This document shows positions 33,417-41,888 of a stretch of 64,000 nt of DNA, in pieces. Each line of letters opens with the position of its first letter. Position 1 is the first letter of the stretch. The notes beneath the pieces were generated by a model, which was not told the origin of the DNA, did no database searches, and saw only the letters and a list, made by a program, of their open reading frames with translations. Where the stretch lies: positions 186,001 to 250,000 of the forward strand of contig JAJDDO010000019.1 in assembly GCA_029260265.1 (NCBI GenBank), read 5' to 3'. This DNA is from Phycisphaerales bacterium (GTDB taxonomy: Bacteria; Planctomycetota; Phycisphaerae; Phycisphaerales; UBA1924). The position numbers and the translations under genes are program-made.

Positions 33417-34322
33417 ATGGATTCTTCGCCTCCGCCACCCGCAACGCACCCAACCGATTACGCAGACCAGGCTTCCCGACTGGCCGAGCTTGGCTCGCTC
33501 TGGGCCATCCTCGCCCACGAAGTCAACAACCTGATGACCAAGGCCCAAGGGCACGCCCAGCTCGCGCTTCAACAACGCCCCGAACCGAGCACCCCACCGC
33601 TATCGCTCTCTCAAAGAGCCAATTCTGATTTCAAATCATCTCAACAAGACCCCTACTCCACCATCGAGCAGCTCCTCTCAACCATCAAACGAACCAACCA
33701 CCTCACGGAATCGATCATGCGGTACGCGGATCCCGATCCGAAGCCTGTTGATATCCAACTGCTCTGCAATGTCCGCAATGCCCATGAATCAGCGCTCGGC
33801 TTTGTTTCTCAGCCGACAACTGGATCCAACGCGGGCCAAGACTCGATTGAATACCTCGCCGCCTGGAACACCCAAGATGCGCTTGCTCTGATCGACCCGG
33901 TCGCGCTCGAGCAGATCCTCATCAATCTGTATCTGAACGCCGAGCAGGCGATCAATCGCCGCCGGGTGGATGATCCCAAGGCACCACGGACGATACTCGT
34001 CAACGCCACGCGAGAATGTTCCACATGGAACACCCACCACGATGCACGGGTTCGGCTGACCATACAAGACACCGGCAACGGAATCGAAGCGGATCAACTT
34101 CAAAGCATCTTCAACCTCTGGAGCCAAGGCGAACCGGCGAGTTCGCGCACCCAGAGGGGGCACGGGCTCGGGCTCGCGGTGTGCAAACGACTCGTGACGG
34201 AAGCGGGGGGGACCATCCGGTGTGAATCCACACCAGGGATGGGTACGACCTTTACGATCGTGCTGCCCGGACACGAGGCAGAGAACGCTTCGGAAAAAAA
34301 CGGCCAATCACAGGCAGCCTAG
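33417..34322 (+). CDS. sensor histidine kinase (cytoplasmic, NtrB-like)
   Basis: 301 residues. The phosphoacceptor His is in LAHEVNNLMTKAQGH; the ATPase domain has the N box LEQILINLYLNAEQAI, G1 DTGNGIE and G2 GHGLGLAVCKR. No transmembrane segment or sensor domain precedes the His region, so it is probably cytosolic. No response regulator is adjacent (orphan). The His-kinase dimerisation region carries an insertion (QQRPEPSTPPLSLSQRANSD). It begins 64 bases after the Nudix stop, and a second parS-like site lies inside it at 34017. Confidence 0.88.
   Translation: MDSSPPPPATHPTDYADQASRLAELGSLWAILAHEVNNLMTKAQGHAQLALQQRPEPSTPPLSLSQRANSDFKSSQQDPYSTIEQLLSTIKRTNHLTESIMRYADPDPKPVDIQLLCNVRNAHESALGFVSQPTTGSNAGQDSIEYLAAWNTQDALALIDPVALEQILINLYLNAEQAINRRRVDDPKAPRTILVNATRECSTWNTHHDARVRLTIQDTGNGIEADQLQSIFNLWSQGEPASSRTQRGHGLGLAVCKRLVTEAGGTIRCESTPGMGTTFTIVLPGHEAENASEKNGQSQAA
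34017..34032. promoter_or_regulatory. parS-like ParB-binding site 2
   Basis: TGTTCCACATGGAACA, identical over all 16 bases to the site at 33150, inside the kinase gene (encoding CSTWN in a different reading frame from site 1). Confidence 0.75.
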
Positions 34323-34354
34323 CAATCAAAGCTGATACGACCGCCGCTCGACAA

Positions 34355-35443
34355 CTATTCGTCAGCGACCGCAACAATATCGCCAGGCTCAAAGATCACG
34401 CCGACCTCATCACCCACGCTTGGATGCACACGCGACGAAGATCCGAAAGGATTCATTTCGGTGATTTTCACAGGATCACACCCCTTCACTTCTACAAGGT
34501 GCTGGGCGGTTTCACCGAGATAAGTGGTATGTAAAACCTTTGCGGGCAGGCTGTTTTGGCCTCCGGCTTCCGTTAAACGGACTGCCTCGGGACGAACGGA
34601 AATTAAGATTTGTTTGTTTTCTGTTTGGCTTTTTAGTCCCGTCGCAAATCGTCCGGCCTCGATTTCAAAGGTGGTTTGATCAGGCTGTGAATCGACGGCC
34701 TTGGCTCGGATGAGGTTGGTTTCACCAAGGAACTCGGCGACAAATCGTGAGTTGGGCGACCGGTACAGCTCACGGGGCGACCCAACCTGCATGATCTTTC
34801 CATCACGCAGCAGCGCCACCCGATCAGCCATCGAGAGCGCTTCTTTCTGATCATGCGTGACATAGACCGTGGTGATCCCGGAGGACTTGCAGACCTCGCG
34901 GATCTGAAGCCTGAGATCATTGCGGAGCTTGGCGTCAAGGTTTGAGAGCGGCTCATCAAGGAGAAGTACATCTGGGCGGATCACGATGGCCCGCGCAAGC
35001 GCGACGCGCTGCTGTTGCCCGCCGGAAAGCTGGTTGGGCTTGCGTGACGCGTATTCACCCATCTGGACCGCATCGAGTGCTTCGGCGATGCGCTTTTCTT
35101 TGTCCGCCCCGGTGACTTTGCGGATATTGAGCCCGAAGCCGACATTCTGTGCGACGGTCATGTGCGGCCAGAGCGCGTAGCTCTGGAACACCATGCCGGT
35201 GTTCCGGTTGTTGGGAGCTTCATGGGTCACATCCCGCCCGTCGAAGGCGATGGTGCCCTCGGTTGGATCAATAAATCCGGCGATCATGCGGAGCAGCGTG
35301 GTTTTGCCGCACCCGGAGGGCCCGAGCAAGAAGAAGAGTTCGCCCGGCTCGATGGTGATATCGATGCCGTCGACCGCCCTCGCTGCCTCGCGCCCATTCC
35401 CGAAGACCTTGACCAGTTGTTCGATGCCAATTCGCGTTCCCAT
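34355..35443 (-). CDS. ABC transporter ATP-binding protein (FbpC/PotA-like)
   Basis: 362 residues: Walker [11 protein letters not shown]-loop [10 protein letters not shown], signature [14 protein letters not shown], Walker [14 protein letters not shown], switch His in VTHDQKEA, and a C-terminal TOBE regulatory domain (about 240-360). This is the CUT1/iron(III)/polyamine class of importers. No permease is adjacent; the solute-binding lipoprotein at 39653 is of the iron(III) class and could be its partner, which is inference. TATCAT ends 7 bases ahead of the ATG. Divergent from the DciA-like gene. Confidence 0.9.
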   Translation of the reverse strand: MGTRIGIEQLVKVFGNGREAARAVDGIDITIEPGELFFLLGPSGCGKTTLLRMIAGFIDPTEGTIAFDGRDVTHEAPNNRNTGMVFQSYALWPHMTVAQNVGFGLNIRKVTGADKEKRIAEALDAVQMGEYASRKPNQLSGGQQQRVALARAIVIRPDVLLLDEPLSNLDAKLRNDLRLQIREVCKSSGITTVYVTHDQKEALSMADRVALLRDGKIMQVGSPRELYRSPNSRFVAEFLGETNLIRAKAVDSQPDQTTFEIEAGRFATGLKSQTENKQILISVRPEAVRLTEAGGQNSLPAKVLHTTYLGETAQHLVEVKGCDPVKITEMNPFGSSSRVHPSVGDEVGVIFEPGDIVAVADE

Positions 35444-35450
35444 AGGGGCG

Positions 35451-35456
35451 ATGATA
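35451..35456 (-). promoter_or_regulatory. -10 box TATCAT ahead of the ABC ATPase gene
   Basis: On the minus strand TATCAT, 7 bases, ATG at 35443. It shares a 38-base intergenic gap with the divergent -10 box at 35471. Confidence 0.4.
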
Positions 35457-35470
35457 GCCCGGAGAGCCGA

Positions 35471-35476
35471 TAGACT
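35471..35476 (+). promoter_or_regulatory. -10 box TAGACT, leaderless geometry for the DciA-like gene
   Basis: TAGACT ends 5 bases before a GTG start at 35482. No Shine-Dalgarno sequence is present. Confidence 0.45.
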
Positions 35477-35481
35477 CTTGT

Positions 35482-35907
35482 GTGAGCATCAACCGCGAGC
35501 AATCTTCGTCGAACCCTCAATCGCGTGCCCGCACCCCGGATGCGTTGTCTCGGCTGCGCAGTTTCCGGGTGTACCCGGATCGAGCGAGGCAGATGGGCAC
35601 AGATCTCGAGCGGACCATGCAATCGCTTCGGCTTGTATCCAAGAGCGAGCAGGCCGGGATCGAGGCGTGGAACACCGTCGTTCCCGATGATCTCAACGAG
35701 CAGACCGATGCCCTCGGGCTTGATCGCGGGAGATTGATTGTCCGCGTGCCGAGTGCGGCGATCCGGTACAAGGCGGACAACTGGCTTCGCGGTGGGGGGC
35801 TTGGCGAGCTTCAGGCCCTCGCCCGTGTGCCCATCAGAAGCGTCCAAATGAAGATCGTCGCCCAAAACGCCGATCCAAAGACCGATTCCTCGCGTAGAAC
35901 AAAGTAG
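35482..35907 (+). CDS. DUF721 / DciA-like protein (putative helicase operator)
   Basis: 141 residues of the DUF721 class: IEAWNTVVPDDLNEQTDALGLDRGRLIVRVPSA matches the W..VVG..L..HT.....G.L.V.V.S pattern of DciA, the ancestral protein that helps load the replicative helicase DnaB in bacteria lacking DnaC. The N-terminus is basic and disordered. GTG start at 35482, with TAGACT upstream. Being near parB and parS supports a replication/segregation neighbourhood. Assignment rests on pattern only. Confidence 0.7.
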   Translation: MSINREQSSSNPQSRARTPDALSRLRSFRVYPDRARQMGTDLERTMQSLRLVSKSEQAGIEAWNTVVPDDLNEQTDALGLDRGRLIVRVPSAAIRYKADNWLRGGGLGELQALARVPIRSVQMKIVAQNADPKTDSSRRTK

Positions 35908-35940
35908 CCCGACGAACCAGACCAGCCAACGAGACCAACC

Positions 35941-36249
35941 ATGCCAACCTATGTCTACGAATACCTTGACAACGACGGGAACGGAACCGGAGAATCATTC
36001 GAGCTCATCGAGCCGATCACCGCCGATGCGTTGACCGAGCACGAGGGACGCCCGGTTCACCGCGTGCCGCAAGCTCCGAACATCGCGGGCAAATGGTCGG
36101 ACATGAAAGAGAAGAGCACGCTGAGCAACAAGAACCTCGAACGGCTCGGATTCACCAAATACGAGAAACGCGGCGACGGATACATGGAACGCGTCGCGGG
36201 CAAAGAAGGCCCAAAGACCATCCGCGGCGGCGACGACCTTCCATCCTGA
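35941..36249 (+). CDS. FmdB-like protein lacking the zinc cysteines
   Basis: 102 residues beginning MPTYVYEYLDNDGNG. The FmdB/CxxC_CXXC_SSSS family begins MPTYEYxCxxCG; here both Cys positions are replaced (Y and N/D), and no Cys is present in the protein at all. The rest (GRPVHRVPQAPNIAGKWSD...) follows the family's P-x-R-x-hydrophobic pattern. It therefore cannot bind zinc through the usual ligands. The start lies 33 bases after the DciA-like stop, possibly cotranscribed. Confidence 0.7.
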   Translation: MPTYVYEYLDNDGNGTGESFELIEPITADALTEHEGRPVHRVPQAPNIAGKWSDMKEKSTLSNKNLERLGFTKYEKRGDGYMERVAGKEGPKTIRGGDDLPS

Positions 36250-36275
36250 TCACACGCTTCAACTCATGATGCTTT

Positions 36276-37649
36276 TCAATCGGTGCTGATCGCGGCTTTG
36301 CTTTTCATGCCCGGCGCATACGCGGGGCTCAAGGCTGCAAGCACTCCAAGCAACGCCGAGGTCTGCGCGTTGATCAGCACCGCGTCGGTCATGGAAACCA
36401 TCGCCAACCCGATGATCGCAAACATCGGCCCGATCGAAAAACCATACCCTCCCGAATCGCCAGCGAAATGCGTCGCGGCTTTGAAACTGTTGCGAACAAG
36501 AACAACAAGAAGCAAGCACGCGAGCCCAAATCCAACCAACCCGGTTGTGGCCGACAGGTGCAACGGAGTATTGTGAGCATGGTCATGGATTGAATCGCCC
36601 TGCATTGTTCGCGAGCTTGCCCAATCTTTGTACCCGCCGACCCCAACGCCGGCGATCGGGTGGGCTGCGGTCGCTTTGGCCGCCATCTTCATCATCAGGA
36701 TCCGTGCGCCCGTGTCGGTGTTGTACTGCCCGTCGATCGCATGAGAGAGATCGGCTCTCGCGAGATCGATGCGATGACGGATGCTGTTGCCTGCTAGGAA
36801 CACCACCGCCGAAAATACTACCGCTGCGACGCATCCGCCGAGGACGATTGATCTGAATCGCACTCGCCGAGCAAACACTGCAAAGAGCGCAACGAACATC
36901 ATCAGCGCCACCATCGCGATCCATGCGCCGCGAGAACCCGTCACGACGATCGATCCCATCATGAGTAACGAGCCGATGATTCCGAAGAGTCGCATCTTCC
37001 CGTGATCAAACGCTGCGATCGGGAGGACGAGCCCGAGCCCGGCAACAAGCACCGACCCACCGACCACCGGCTGAAACCAACCCGAAATACGGGCGGGATC
37101 GTGCCAGAAGTACTCCGCGAGCACCGGATTTCCAAACCCATTGAACGCGTCGATGACCTGGGCGAGCATCACGAATAGATACCCAACCAGCAATGCCCAG
37201 ATGAGCACGGTTCGCTTTTCGATCACCGGATAGAGCAACCCGGCGAGCAGCACCCATCGCAGCTGGGCCATCTCATGCAGCCCGCTCAAAATATCCGCGG
37301 ACCAGAGCAGGGTTCCCGCCATCCATGCCGCGAGGGCGAGCGCTGTGAGCACCGCCGGCTGACCAAAACCGTGAATCCAGATCCTTGAGGTATTGAGCAC
37401 GCGAACGAAAAAAAACACAAACACCGGCGCCATCGCGATCTGGGCGATGGTCTGTGGCCCGAGCAGCCCAACACACCCGATCCAAGCAAAGATGAGGTGC
37501 AATCGGTCACCAATCTGGTCTTGAGTGTGCATCCGCTTGAACGCTTCATCGCACGCGCCGGTGGATATGTAGGAACCATCGATCAGCCCGAGCACCGCTC
37601 TACCCGCCCTTCGTGGCATTGAAAGAGGTGTTGTGGCGTGGGGGATCAT
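36276..37649 (-). CDS. O-antigen ligase-family (Wzy_C) membrane protein
   Basis: 457 residues with about 11 hydrophobic segments and a large loop before the last helices. The Wzy_C region contains the conserved HDHAHNTPLHLSATTGLVGFG, whose His is typical of WaaL/Wzy-type ligases and polymerases that act on undecaprenyl-linked glycans in the periplasm. Which glycan is handled is unknown; no polysaccharide cluster is nearby. The start is uncertain: 37649 (with CACAAT 5 bases upstream) is chosen, alternatives being a GTG further out or the ATG at 37619. Confidence 0.85.
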   Translation of the reverse strand: MIPHATTPLSMPRRAGRAVLGLIDGSYISTGACDEAFKRMHTQDQIGDRLHLIFAWIGCVGLLGPQTIAQIAMAPVFVFFFVRVLNTSRIWIHGFGQPAVLTALALAAWMAGTLLWSADILSGLHEMAQLRWVLLAGLLYPVIEKRTVLIWALLVGYLFVMLAQVIDAFNGFGNPVLAEYFWHDPARISGWFQPVVGGSVLVAGLGLVLPIAAFDHGKMRLFGIIGSLLMMGSIVVTGSRGAWIAMVALMMFVALFAVFARRVRFRSIVLGGCVAAVVFSAVVFLAGNSIRHRIDLARADLSHAIDGQYNTDTGARILMMKMAAKATAAHPIAGVGVGGYKDWASSRTMQGDSIHDHAHNTPLHLSATTGLVGFGLACLLLVVLVRNSFKAATHFAGDSGGYGFSIGPMFAIIGLAMVSMTDAVLINAQTSALLGVLAALSPAYAPGMKSKAAISTD

Positions 37650-37654
37650 GGTCG

Positions 37655-37660
37655 ATTGTG
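37655..37660 (-). promoter_or_regulatory. -10 box CACAAT ahead of the O-antigen ligase-like gene
   Basis: On the minus strand CACAAT, 5 bases, ATG at 37649. The first base departs from TANNNT, so this is the weakest of the set. Confidence 0.3.
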
Positions 37661-37832
37661 GGCCGAGGATTGTGCTCAATCCACCAAATTGGACAGCAAC
37701 CCACCATCGCGGGAGTGGTACCATTGGGTGGGCATGGGCCTATTTGGTAAAAAATATTGGAATCCGCGTGCCAAAGCACACAGAATTCCGAATATTTAGA
37801 AGGCCACGACCGGTTGATCCAGGGGATTCGTC

Positions 37833-39653
37833 ATGAATGAGATCAAACATATTTTGGGGTTGGCGGGCAAACGATTGTTCCTAATCGATCTGCTCAAGAC
37901 CCTTGCGATCACCTTGTTCATCGTGGTCGTTCTGATGGTTGCTGCCCGAATTACGCAGAAGCTTGTGCCGGTCTTTGAGATTCCTTGGATGATGAGTTTC
38001 GGTATTGGCGCCGGCGTGGCGTTTGTCAGCGCGTGCATCTGGTCCTTTTTTCGGCGCCCAAGCACGCTCAAAATCGCCCAAGAAGTCGATGAGCGCGCAG
38101 ACCTGCGCGAGTCGCTCTCGACAGCGCTTTGTGTTGATCAGGCAGACGATGCATGGTCGAAGACGATCGTGAACGACGCGGCGGACAAGGCCAAGCGTGT
38201 CGAGCTCCGCAGCGCGCTTCCGATCTCTGCCCCCCGGCTGTGGCCGATGCCGTTCGCTGCCGGTCTGGCCTTGCTCGCGGTGTGGTACCTGCCGACAACA
38301 GATGTGACCGGGCTGCTCGCCAAGCAGCAGGCCCAGCAGGCCGAACAAGCGCACATCCGCGAAGTGCAGGCGAGTGTCAACGACATCAACCAGAAGATGG
38401 AAGCGATCGCCAAGAGTGTCGAGATGGATCTTGAATCGCTCGGCGATGAAGCCGAAGAAGACCTGCTCAACCCGACACGATCCGAGATGATCGATCCGGA
38501 CGAGATGGTCCGCGCAACACTGAAAAAACTCACCAAGCTCAATGATCAGCTCGACGAAAAACGCAACGACGAGGATGGCGCGACATTCAACGCCATCCGC
38601 GACGCGATGCGGAACCTGTCGTCCCCTGAGCCCGGCGCTGCGTCAGAGATGGGGCGTGCGATGGCTCGCGGTGATTTCAAGGATGCCAAAGAGCAGCTTG
38701 GCAAGCTCGCAAACCAGATCAAAGACGGTGCGATGTCCGAGAGCGAGAAGGCGCAGGCGTCCAAGGCCCTTGAGGACATGAAAAAACAGCTCGAAAGCAT
38801 GGTCGCCAACAATCAACAACTCGAAGAGCAGCTTAAATCCGCCGGGATGAGCGAATCGCAAGCCAAGCAGCTCAGCGGCGACCCCGAAGCGATGAAAAAA
38901 GCGCTTGACAAACTCGGCACGCTCTCGCAAGAGCAGATCGAGGCGCTCGCCAAAGCCGCCTCTTCTCAGCAGAACGCATCCGACGCGGCGAGCGCCATGG
39001 CCGAGGCGATGGGGCAGATGGCGCAGGGAATGCAGCAGGGCAACATGCAACAGACCGGCGAGGGGCTCGAGCAGATGGGCGGGCAGCTAAGCAATATGGA
39101 ACAAATGCAAGGCGAGGCCCAAGCGCTCGACCAGGCAATGGCCCAGGCGCAGCAACAGATGGACCAACTCGGGCAGGGCCAAGGGCAAGGACAAGGGCAG
39201 GGCCAGACCTTCGGCGAGGGCTCGCAGTGGGGGCAGGCCGGCGAGTTTTCAGAAGGGCAGTCAGTGAATCAGCGAGGACCGGGATCGGGCGGGCCCGGGC
39301 AGGGTATGGGGGCTTCGCCGAATGCGCAAGCCGTGGATTACACCATTAAAAAAGAGCACGCCAATATCAACACCACCGACGACGGTCCTGTAATCTCATC
39401 GACCTTTGTGTATGGCGAGCAGGTCCGGGGCGAATCGACCGCCGCGTTTTCTGAAGCAACTTCGAGCGCTGCAGCCACTGCATCTGAAGCGATCGAGACC
39501 AAGCGTGTTCCGCACGAACATGAGGCCGCGATCAAGCGGTACTTCGGGCGCCTGGAAAAGGCTGCCAAGGAAGCGAGCGGCGAGAAAACCGAAGCCGCCG
39601 AATCGGGTTCTGATGCCGGCGAAAAGAAAGACGCTCCAAAGGATTCTGACTGA
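37833..39653 (+). CDS. DUF4175-like membrane protein with Gln-rich coiled coil
   Basis: 606 residues. Three N-terminal membrane helices (about 18-40, 52-70 and 135-150) resemble the DUF4175 arrangement found in planctomycete MoxR/DUF58 gene clusters. A long helical region follows (about 165-480), very rich in Q, M, E and A, with runs such as MGQMAQGMQQGNMQQTGEG, then a GQ repeat (six units, 39171-39206), a Gly/Pro stretch and a basic helical end. It probably forms an extended coiled coil outside the membrane. Stop and next start overlap by 1 base (39653), coupling it to a solute-binding lipoprotein. Confidence 0.75.
   Translation: MNEIKHILGLAGKRLFLIDLLKTLAITLFIVVVLMVAARITQKLVPVFEIPWMMSFGIGAGVAFVSACIWSFFRRPSTLKIAQEVDERADLRESLSTALCVDQADDAWSKTIVNDAADKAKRVELRSALPISAPRLWPMPFAAGLALLAVWYLPTTDVTGLLAKQQAQQAEQAHIREVQASVNDINQKMEAIAKSVEMDLESLGDEAEEDLLNPTRSEMIDPDEMVRATLKKLTKLNDQLDEKRNDEDGATFNAIRDAMRNLSSPEPGAASEMGRAMARGDFKDAKEQLGKLANQIKDGAMSESEKAQASKALEDMKKQLESMVANNQQLEEQLKSAGMSESQAKQLSGDPEAMKKALDKLGTLSQEQIEALAKAASSQQNASDAASAMAEAMGQMAQGMQQGNMQQTGEGLEQMGGQLSNMEQMQGEAQALDQAMAQAQQQMDQLGQGQGQGQGQGQTFGEGSQWGQAGEFSEGQSVNQRGPGSGGPGQGMGASPNAQAVDYTIKKEHANINTTDDGPVISSTFVYGEQVRGESTAAFSEATSSAAATASEAIETKRVPHEHEAAIKRYFGRLEKAAKEASGEKTEAAESGSDAGEKKDAPKDSD
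39171..39206 (+). repeat. in-frame 6-base repeat (GQ)n
   Basis: Six copies of a GGGCAG/GGCCAA-type hexamer encode six Gly-Gln pairs within the DUF4175-like protein. Length variation between strains would be expected. Confidence 0.8.
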
Positions 39654-40711
39654 TGAACCGAAGAGTGATCACCGGGCTTGCCCTGTTCGCGATGCTGGTG
39701 CTCGGTGGGTGCCCAGGCCCAAACCAGGCACAATCACCGGAGGGCACGGTGGTGCTGTACACGAGCGCCGATGACCAGCTTGCAAAGCTGCTCGCCGATG
39801 CGTTCACTGAACAGACCGGTATCCGGGTTCAGATCCTCGGCGACACCGAAGCAACCAAGACCACCGGGCTCGTGGCGAGAATCCTTGCAGAGCGGGAAGA
39901 TCCTCAAGGCGATGTCTGGTGGTCGAGCGAGCCGATGGGCACGATCTTGCTTGGTGATTCTGGCGCGCTCAAGCAGACCGGGATGCAGGGAGCGGCAGCC
40001 GAATACTGGCCCGCCGAGTTGGTCGATGAGGATTGGCGGTGGATCGGATTCGCCGAGCGTGCACGGGTCATCGCGTACTCGACCGATCGCGTCGTCCACC
40101 CGCCGGCCACCATGCGCGCACTCATCGAGCCCGAATGGAAAGGACGCATCGGCATGGCTCGCCCGCAGTTCGGCACCACACGCGGACACATGGCGCTCTT
40201 GCACGCGCGGTGGGGGGGCGTCGCGTTCGAGCGGTGGATCCGCGGGCTCAAGGCCAATGGCGTTCGGCTGTACGACGGCAACGCGAGCGTCGTTCGCGCG
40301 ATCGCGATGGGCGAGATAGATATCGGGCTGACCGATACCGACGATGTGTTCGCCGGGCAAGCAAACGGGTGGGCGGTGGATCTTGTGTACGAATCACATG
40401 ACCCGCCCGGAACGACAAGCAATCTGCCAAGCGCTGGACCGACCACCATCCCCAACACCGTTGGGATCATCGCCAACAGCCCTCATCCGCTTGAGGCGGT
40501 GCGCCTTTCCGAGTTTCTTGTATCCCCTCAGAGCGAACGAATCATCGCGATGAGCGCAAGCAAGAACTGCCCGGTGAATCCCGAGTTGGGCGAAGAGTTC
40601 TCGGGCTTGATTGATCCCCTCAGAGAGGTGATCAGATTTTCGTACCCGGACGCGAGCAAATCCGTGGGCGATGCGATGGATATCTGTGAACGGACCTTGC
40701 AGGGTCCGTAG
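39653..40711 (+). CDS. iron(III)-type ABC solute-binding lipoprotein
   Basis: 352 residues: lipobox LGGC (Cys at about residue 20), then a periplasmic-binding fold with the family features VVLYTSADDQLAKLLADAFTEQTG at the start, DVWWSSEPMGTILL, and NTVGIIANSPHP. This is the FbpA/AfuA-like class of extracellular solute-binding proteins that bind ferric iron or other anions. Its ATG overlaps the stop of the DUF4175-like gene. No permease gene is nearby; the ATPase at 34355-35443 may belong with it. Confidence 0.85.
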   Translation: MNRRVITGLALFAMLVLGGCPGPNQAQSPEGTVVLYTSADDQLAKLLADAFTEQTGIRVQILGDTEATKTTGLVARILAEREDPQGDVWWSSEPMGTILLGDSGALKQTGMQGAAAEYWPAELVDEDWRWIGFAERARVIAYSTDRVVHPPATMRALIEPEWKGRIGMARPQFGTTRGHMALLHARWGGVAFERWIRGLKANGVRLYDGNASVVRAIAMGEIDIGLTDTDDVFAGQANGWAVDLVYESHDPPGTTSNLPSAGPTTIPNTVGIIANSPHPLEAVRLSEFLVSPQSERIIAMSASKNCPVNPELGEEFSGLIDPLREVIRFSYPDASKSVGDAMDICERTLQGP

Positions 40712-40752
40712 AACCCCGCGCGAGCCATGCAGACCCGCCCAAACCGTCTGGA

Positions 40753-41859
40753 ATGGGAGATCGCCGGGCAAAAGCGTTTGCAACACACAAACTTGCCCGC
40801 GGTTGCGCCGATGAATGCGGTGTGACCGAAGCAAGACCCAAGCTCGAACTGCAGTACCGCCCCCAGAATCGGCGAGCGCTGTTCATCAGTATTCTGCTTG
40901 TGCAGATCGCGGTGGTGCTCGTCGGCGAGCTCTTGATCAACGCGTGGATCGGGCGTGCGTTCGAGCTTGCTCCGATTTGGGCGGATCGCCTGTTTATGTT
41001 CCGCATGTCGATCGCCCTGTGCGTGCTTACGCTCAGCGGGCTCACGATGTACATCGCATCCAGACGCTACAGCGATGTGCTCGAAAACTCCAACAAAGAT
41101 CTTCAACGAGAAGTCCAACGCCAGGTCTCCAGCGGGCTCAAAAAACGCAACGCGCTGATCTTCGGGCTCGCCAAGCTCGCGGACTATCGCGACACCGATA
41201 CCGGTGCTCATCTTGAACGCATCGGGCTGTATGCGAGGATTCTCGCAGACGAACTCAGCGGATCGTACCCGCAGATCGACCACGCATGGACCGATCGCTT
41301 GGTGCTTGCCAGCTCGTTGCATGACATCGGCAAGGTCGGCATCGCTGATGCGATCTTGCTCAAACCCGGGCGGTTCACGCCCGAAGAGCGTGCAGAAATG
41401 GAGAAGCACACGCTGATCGGTGCCGACACCCTGCTGGCGATCCGCACCAAGCTCGGGCCCGATGAGTTCATCGACATGGGCACCGAGATCGCGCTGCAGC
41501 ACCATGAAAAATGGGACGGCACGGGCTACCCGTTCGGGCTCGTCGGCGAAGATATATCCCTGGCAGCCAGGATCGTCGCTCTGGCGGACTTCTACGACGC
41601 ATTGACGAGTGTCCGCGTCTACAAAGAAGCGATGAGCCACGAGAAGACCAAAGAGCTGATTGAGTCGCTGCGAGGTTCGCACTTCGCCCCCGATGTCACC
41701 GATGCGTTTTTAGCCAACGAAGACCTCTTCAACCGCATCCGGAATCGGATGCAGGGGCGACATTCTGATCGCCCACAGATGACCCATCTCGAATCTGCAG
41801 CCAAACGATACATGCAAACACAGAAAAATGACGATGGCGAGATGAAACAGGCGGCCTGA
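40753..41859 (+). CDS. HD-GYP domain protein (putative c-di-GMP phosphodiesterase), membrane-bound
   Basis: 368 residues. Two membrane helices (about 42-62 and 78-98) precede a short coiled coil and an HD-GYP domain with the metal-binding HDIGKVGIAD and HHEKWDGTGYP, followed by ADFYDALTS. Active HD-GYP proteins hydrolyse c-di-GMP to GMP; all key residues are present. The start is uncertain: ATG 40753 gives 368 residues, a GTG at 40822 would remove 23; neither has a clear signal. It follows the solute-binding gene by 41 bases. Confidence 0.88.
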   Translation: MGDRRAKAFATHKLARGCADECGVTEARPKLELQYRPQNRRALFISILLVQIAVVLVGELLINAWIGRAFELAPIWADRLFMFRMSIALCVLTLSGLTMYIASRRYSDVLENSNKDLQREVQRQVSSGLKKRNALIFGLAKLADYRDTDTGAHLERIGLYARILADELSGSYPQIDHAWTDRLVLASSLHDIGKVGIADAILLKPGRFTPEERAEMEKHTLIGADTLLAIRTKLGPDEFIDMGTEIALQHHEKWDGTGYPFGLVGEDISLAARIVALADFYDALTSVRVYKEAMSHEKTKELIESLRGSHFAPDVTDAFLANEDLFNRIRNRMQGRHSDRPQMTHLESAAKRYMQTQKNDDGEMKQAA

Positions 41860-41877
41860 TCGGCTGTCGGCGGGCAC

Positions 41878-41883
41878 TACAAT
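41878..41883 (+). promoter_or_regulatory. -10 box TACAAT, leaderless geometry for the M20 gene
   Basis: TACAAT ends 5 bases before the ATG at 41889. No Shine-Dalgarno sequence is present. Confidence 0.5.
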
Positions 41884-41888
41884 GCCTC

